A DNA stretch of 14,162 nt, from NCBI GenBank assembly GCA_945870115.1, contig CAMBRH010000059.1, positions 1 through 14,162 on the forward strand. The letters run 5' to 3'. Positions 12,988 through 14,162 of the stretch are shown one piece after another (position 1 is the stretch's first letter; the number at the start of each line of letters is the position of its first letter). The notes beneath the pieces are model-generated. The model did not search any database. It saw only the letters and a list, made by a program, of their open reading frames with translations, and was not told the origin of the DNA. Origin of the DNA: Chitinophaga pinensis (GTDB lineage Bacteria > Bacteroidota > Bacteroidia > Flavobacteriales_D > Crocinitomicaceae). A program made the position numbers and the translations under genes.

Positions 12988-14162
12988 TCATTTTTTCAAC
13001 TCTTTCAGTGCTTTATCTAAGTTGATTCGTTCTCCGTTTTGAAAAGCAATCACGAAAGCATGTTGAAATCCTTTTTCGCGCATTTCATTTTTATAAGAAT
13101 TGGCTCCATTGAAATCGTTTTCAAACTTTCCAACAGCATACTTAAAGAAATTATCTTGCTTATATTCAAAAACTTCCATTCCTTTAAAGCGAGAAGTGGT
13201 TAAAGAAATTTTGGTGTCAGAAGTTTCAATTTGAACCATGAAATAAATCGCTCCTGTATTTTTAACTTTGTCAATTTCTTTGTTGTCCAAATTAACTGTT
13301 TCCAAGGTCTTATCCTTAATAACGACGTCTTTTTTAACTTCTGTTTCCGAATCAGTAATTCCTTCCAATTGGTTTTTATATTTCTTAAAAGCATCAAACA
13401 TGGAACCAGCCATTTTATCTTGATTTTCCTTGCTTGCCAAGAATTTTTCTTCTTCTACATTAGTCAAAAAACCTGTCTCAATCAAAACTCCAGGCATTGT
13501 TGTTTGCCACAAAACTAAAAATCCTGCTTGTTTTACGCCACGATCGTATCGACCAATTTTTTTAAATTCTTTCTGAAGTAAAGATGCGAATAAAATAGAT
13601 TGGTCTAAAAAAGTAGCCATCTGTAACTGCCTAATAATCATGGCTTCAGCTGTCATGTCTTCTAATTTATACTTTTCTCCTTTATCGTCCTCAAGTAAAA
13701 TAGTACTATTTTCTCTGTCCGCTACTTTTTGTTGAGCAGCAGTTTTATGTAAACCTAATGCATATGTTTCTGAACCAAAAGCACTTGCAGAAGCAGAATT
13801 TGCATGAATGCAAATAAATAAATCCGCCTTATTTTTATTTGCGTAAGAAGCTCTATCTTCTAATTCTACAAAAACATCTTTATCTCTCGTATAAATTACA
13901 TTAATATTTGGATAAGCTTCTTTAATTTTTGCGCCTAATTTTAAAGCAATATTTAAACAAACAGTTTTTTCATTTGAAGAACCACCGTGACAGCCTGGAT
14001 CTTTACCTCCGTGACCAGCATCAATGCAAACTGTTTTTATTTTTTGTAAATCTAAATTCGAATTTTGAGCAAATATAGTAGAATTGTAAAATGAAAACCC
14101 GAAACAAAAAAGTATAAAACCAATAAATTTGGCACAAAAAATGCGGGAAGCTTTTGAAAATA
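12988..14162 (-). CDS. N-acetylmuramoyl-L-alanine amidase with SPOR-like tail (5' end missing)
   Basis: A cell-wall amidase (Amidase_3 fold) that cuts the bond between N-acetylmuramic acid and the peptide. The frame stays open to the window edge: 390 residues are visible, including a hydrophobic signal peptide (FIGFILFCFGFSFYN, then FAQN), but the start codon lies outside. The zinc ligands are His of DAGHGG (14013-14011), Glu in SSNEKT (13971-13969) and His in CIHANS (13806-13804); the catalytic Glu is in LIETGF (13479-13477). All are intact. A linker rich in K and D leads to a C-terminal domain (about 13260-12988) with the pattern of SPOR-like septal peptidoglycan binding: YFMVQIETS, FFKYAVGKF, GFQHAFVIAF. 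A start at the internal ATG 13656 would drop two zinc ligands and is wrong. It leads the minus-strand gene group with MCE and Fe-S genes. Confidence 0.92.
   Translation of the reverse strand, partial: FSKASRIFCAKFIGFILFCFGFSFYNSTIFAQNSNLDLQKIKTVCIDAGHGGKDPGCHGGSSNEKTVCLNIALKLGAKIKEAYPNINVIYTRDKDVFVELEDRASYANKNKADLFICIHANSASASAFGSETYALGLHKTAAQQKVADRENSTILLEDDKGEKYKLEDMTAEAMIIRQLQMATFLDQSILFASLLQKEFKKIGRYDRGVKQAGFLVLWQTTMPGVLIETGFLTNVEEEKFLASKENQDKMAGSMFDAFKKYKNQLEGITDSETEVKKDVVIKDKTLETVNLDNKEIDKVKNTGAIYFMVQIETSDTKISLTTSRFKGMEVFEYKQDNFFKYAVGKFENDFNGANSYKNEMREKGFQHAFVIAFQNGERINLDKALKELKK

Noticed and set aside
12988..13656. A 222-residue protein starting at ATG 13656.
   Set aside because: The frame continues upstream to the window edge with a signal peptide and all zinc ligands of an Amidase_3 enzyme; the internal start would remove the active site.
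3240..14100. Short open frames opposite the large genes, for example 4961-5143, 8767-8985, 12100-12423 and 13231-13518.
   Set aside because: They lie wholly within well-supported genes on the other strand, match no family, and have phenylalanine- or leucine-heavy compositions expected from antisense AT-rich codons.
1..14162. A new defence, toxin-antitoxin, CRISPR or mobile-element system.
   Set aside because: No transposase, integrase, nuclease, toxin-like pair or spaced repeat array was found on either strand; the only repeats are the short dispersed ones listed.

Overview
The window is AT-rich chromosomal DNA of a Bacteroidota member, most likely family Flavobacteriaceae (Flavobacterium or a near relative). 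Three things point there: the protein families (LytS/LytTR two-component pair, PorV-like and helix-hairpin-helix outer-membrane proteins, paired Hdr-like Fe-S proteins next to an MCE protein and an amidase), the lack of Shine-Dalgarno sequences, and several matches to the Bacteroidota -7 promoter box TAnnTTTG. No rRNA, tRNA, CRISPR array, insertion sequence, phage gene or recognisable defence system is visible.

Left part (1-3711, mostly + strand). A minus-strand gene starts at the left edge, with only its first five codons visible. It diverges from a LytS-type histidine kinase and a LytTR response regulator. The shared intergenic region carries two near-identical 12-bp direct repeats exactly 20 bp apart, a good candidate LytTR operator. 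The response regulator is broken by one missing base near 1291-1293. Next comes dnaX, the clamp-loader gamma/tau gene. Its frame is split exactly at a run of ten A: the unshifted frame stops two codons later, giving a 371-residue gamma-like product, while a -1 shift or one added A opens a 206-residue tau-like tail. This is the most interesting feature of the window, with a base-call error in the A run as the main alternative.

Middle part (3716-8100). A minus-strand cluster encodes a small lipoprotein, a PorV/FadL-like outer-membrane protein and a secreted beta-barrel protein with an N-terminal helix-hairpin-helix segment; the last two overlap by 8 bp. Divergent from it is a tandem universal stress protein whose promoter carries a near-perfect FNR-type box centred at about -41.5, suggesting oxygen-dependent control. 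It converges on a conserved Bacteroidota protein of unknown function, with a small AT-rich hairpin between the two stops.

Right part (8083-14162, all minus strand). Read in the direction of transcription: N-acetylmuramoyl-L-alanine amidase (5' end outside the window), an MCE/MlaD-like lipid-transport protein, a membrane Fe-S protein (HdrC/NarI-like), a small secreted protein of unknown function, a HAD-type hydrolase, a CCG-domain Fe-S protein (HdrB-like) and the conserved unknown protein. The two Fe-S proteins probably form one membrane electron-transfer module. The HAD gene and the small secreted gene sit between them and are bordered by three kinds of short repeats: a 52-bp perfect palindrome, a CGCAAAG-type repeat and an ATTCATAACTC-type repeat. 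This looks like an accessory insertion into a conserved cluster.
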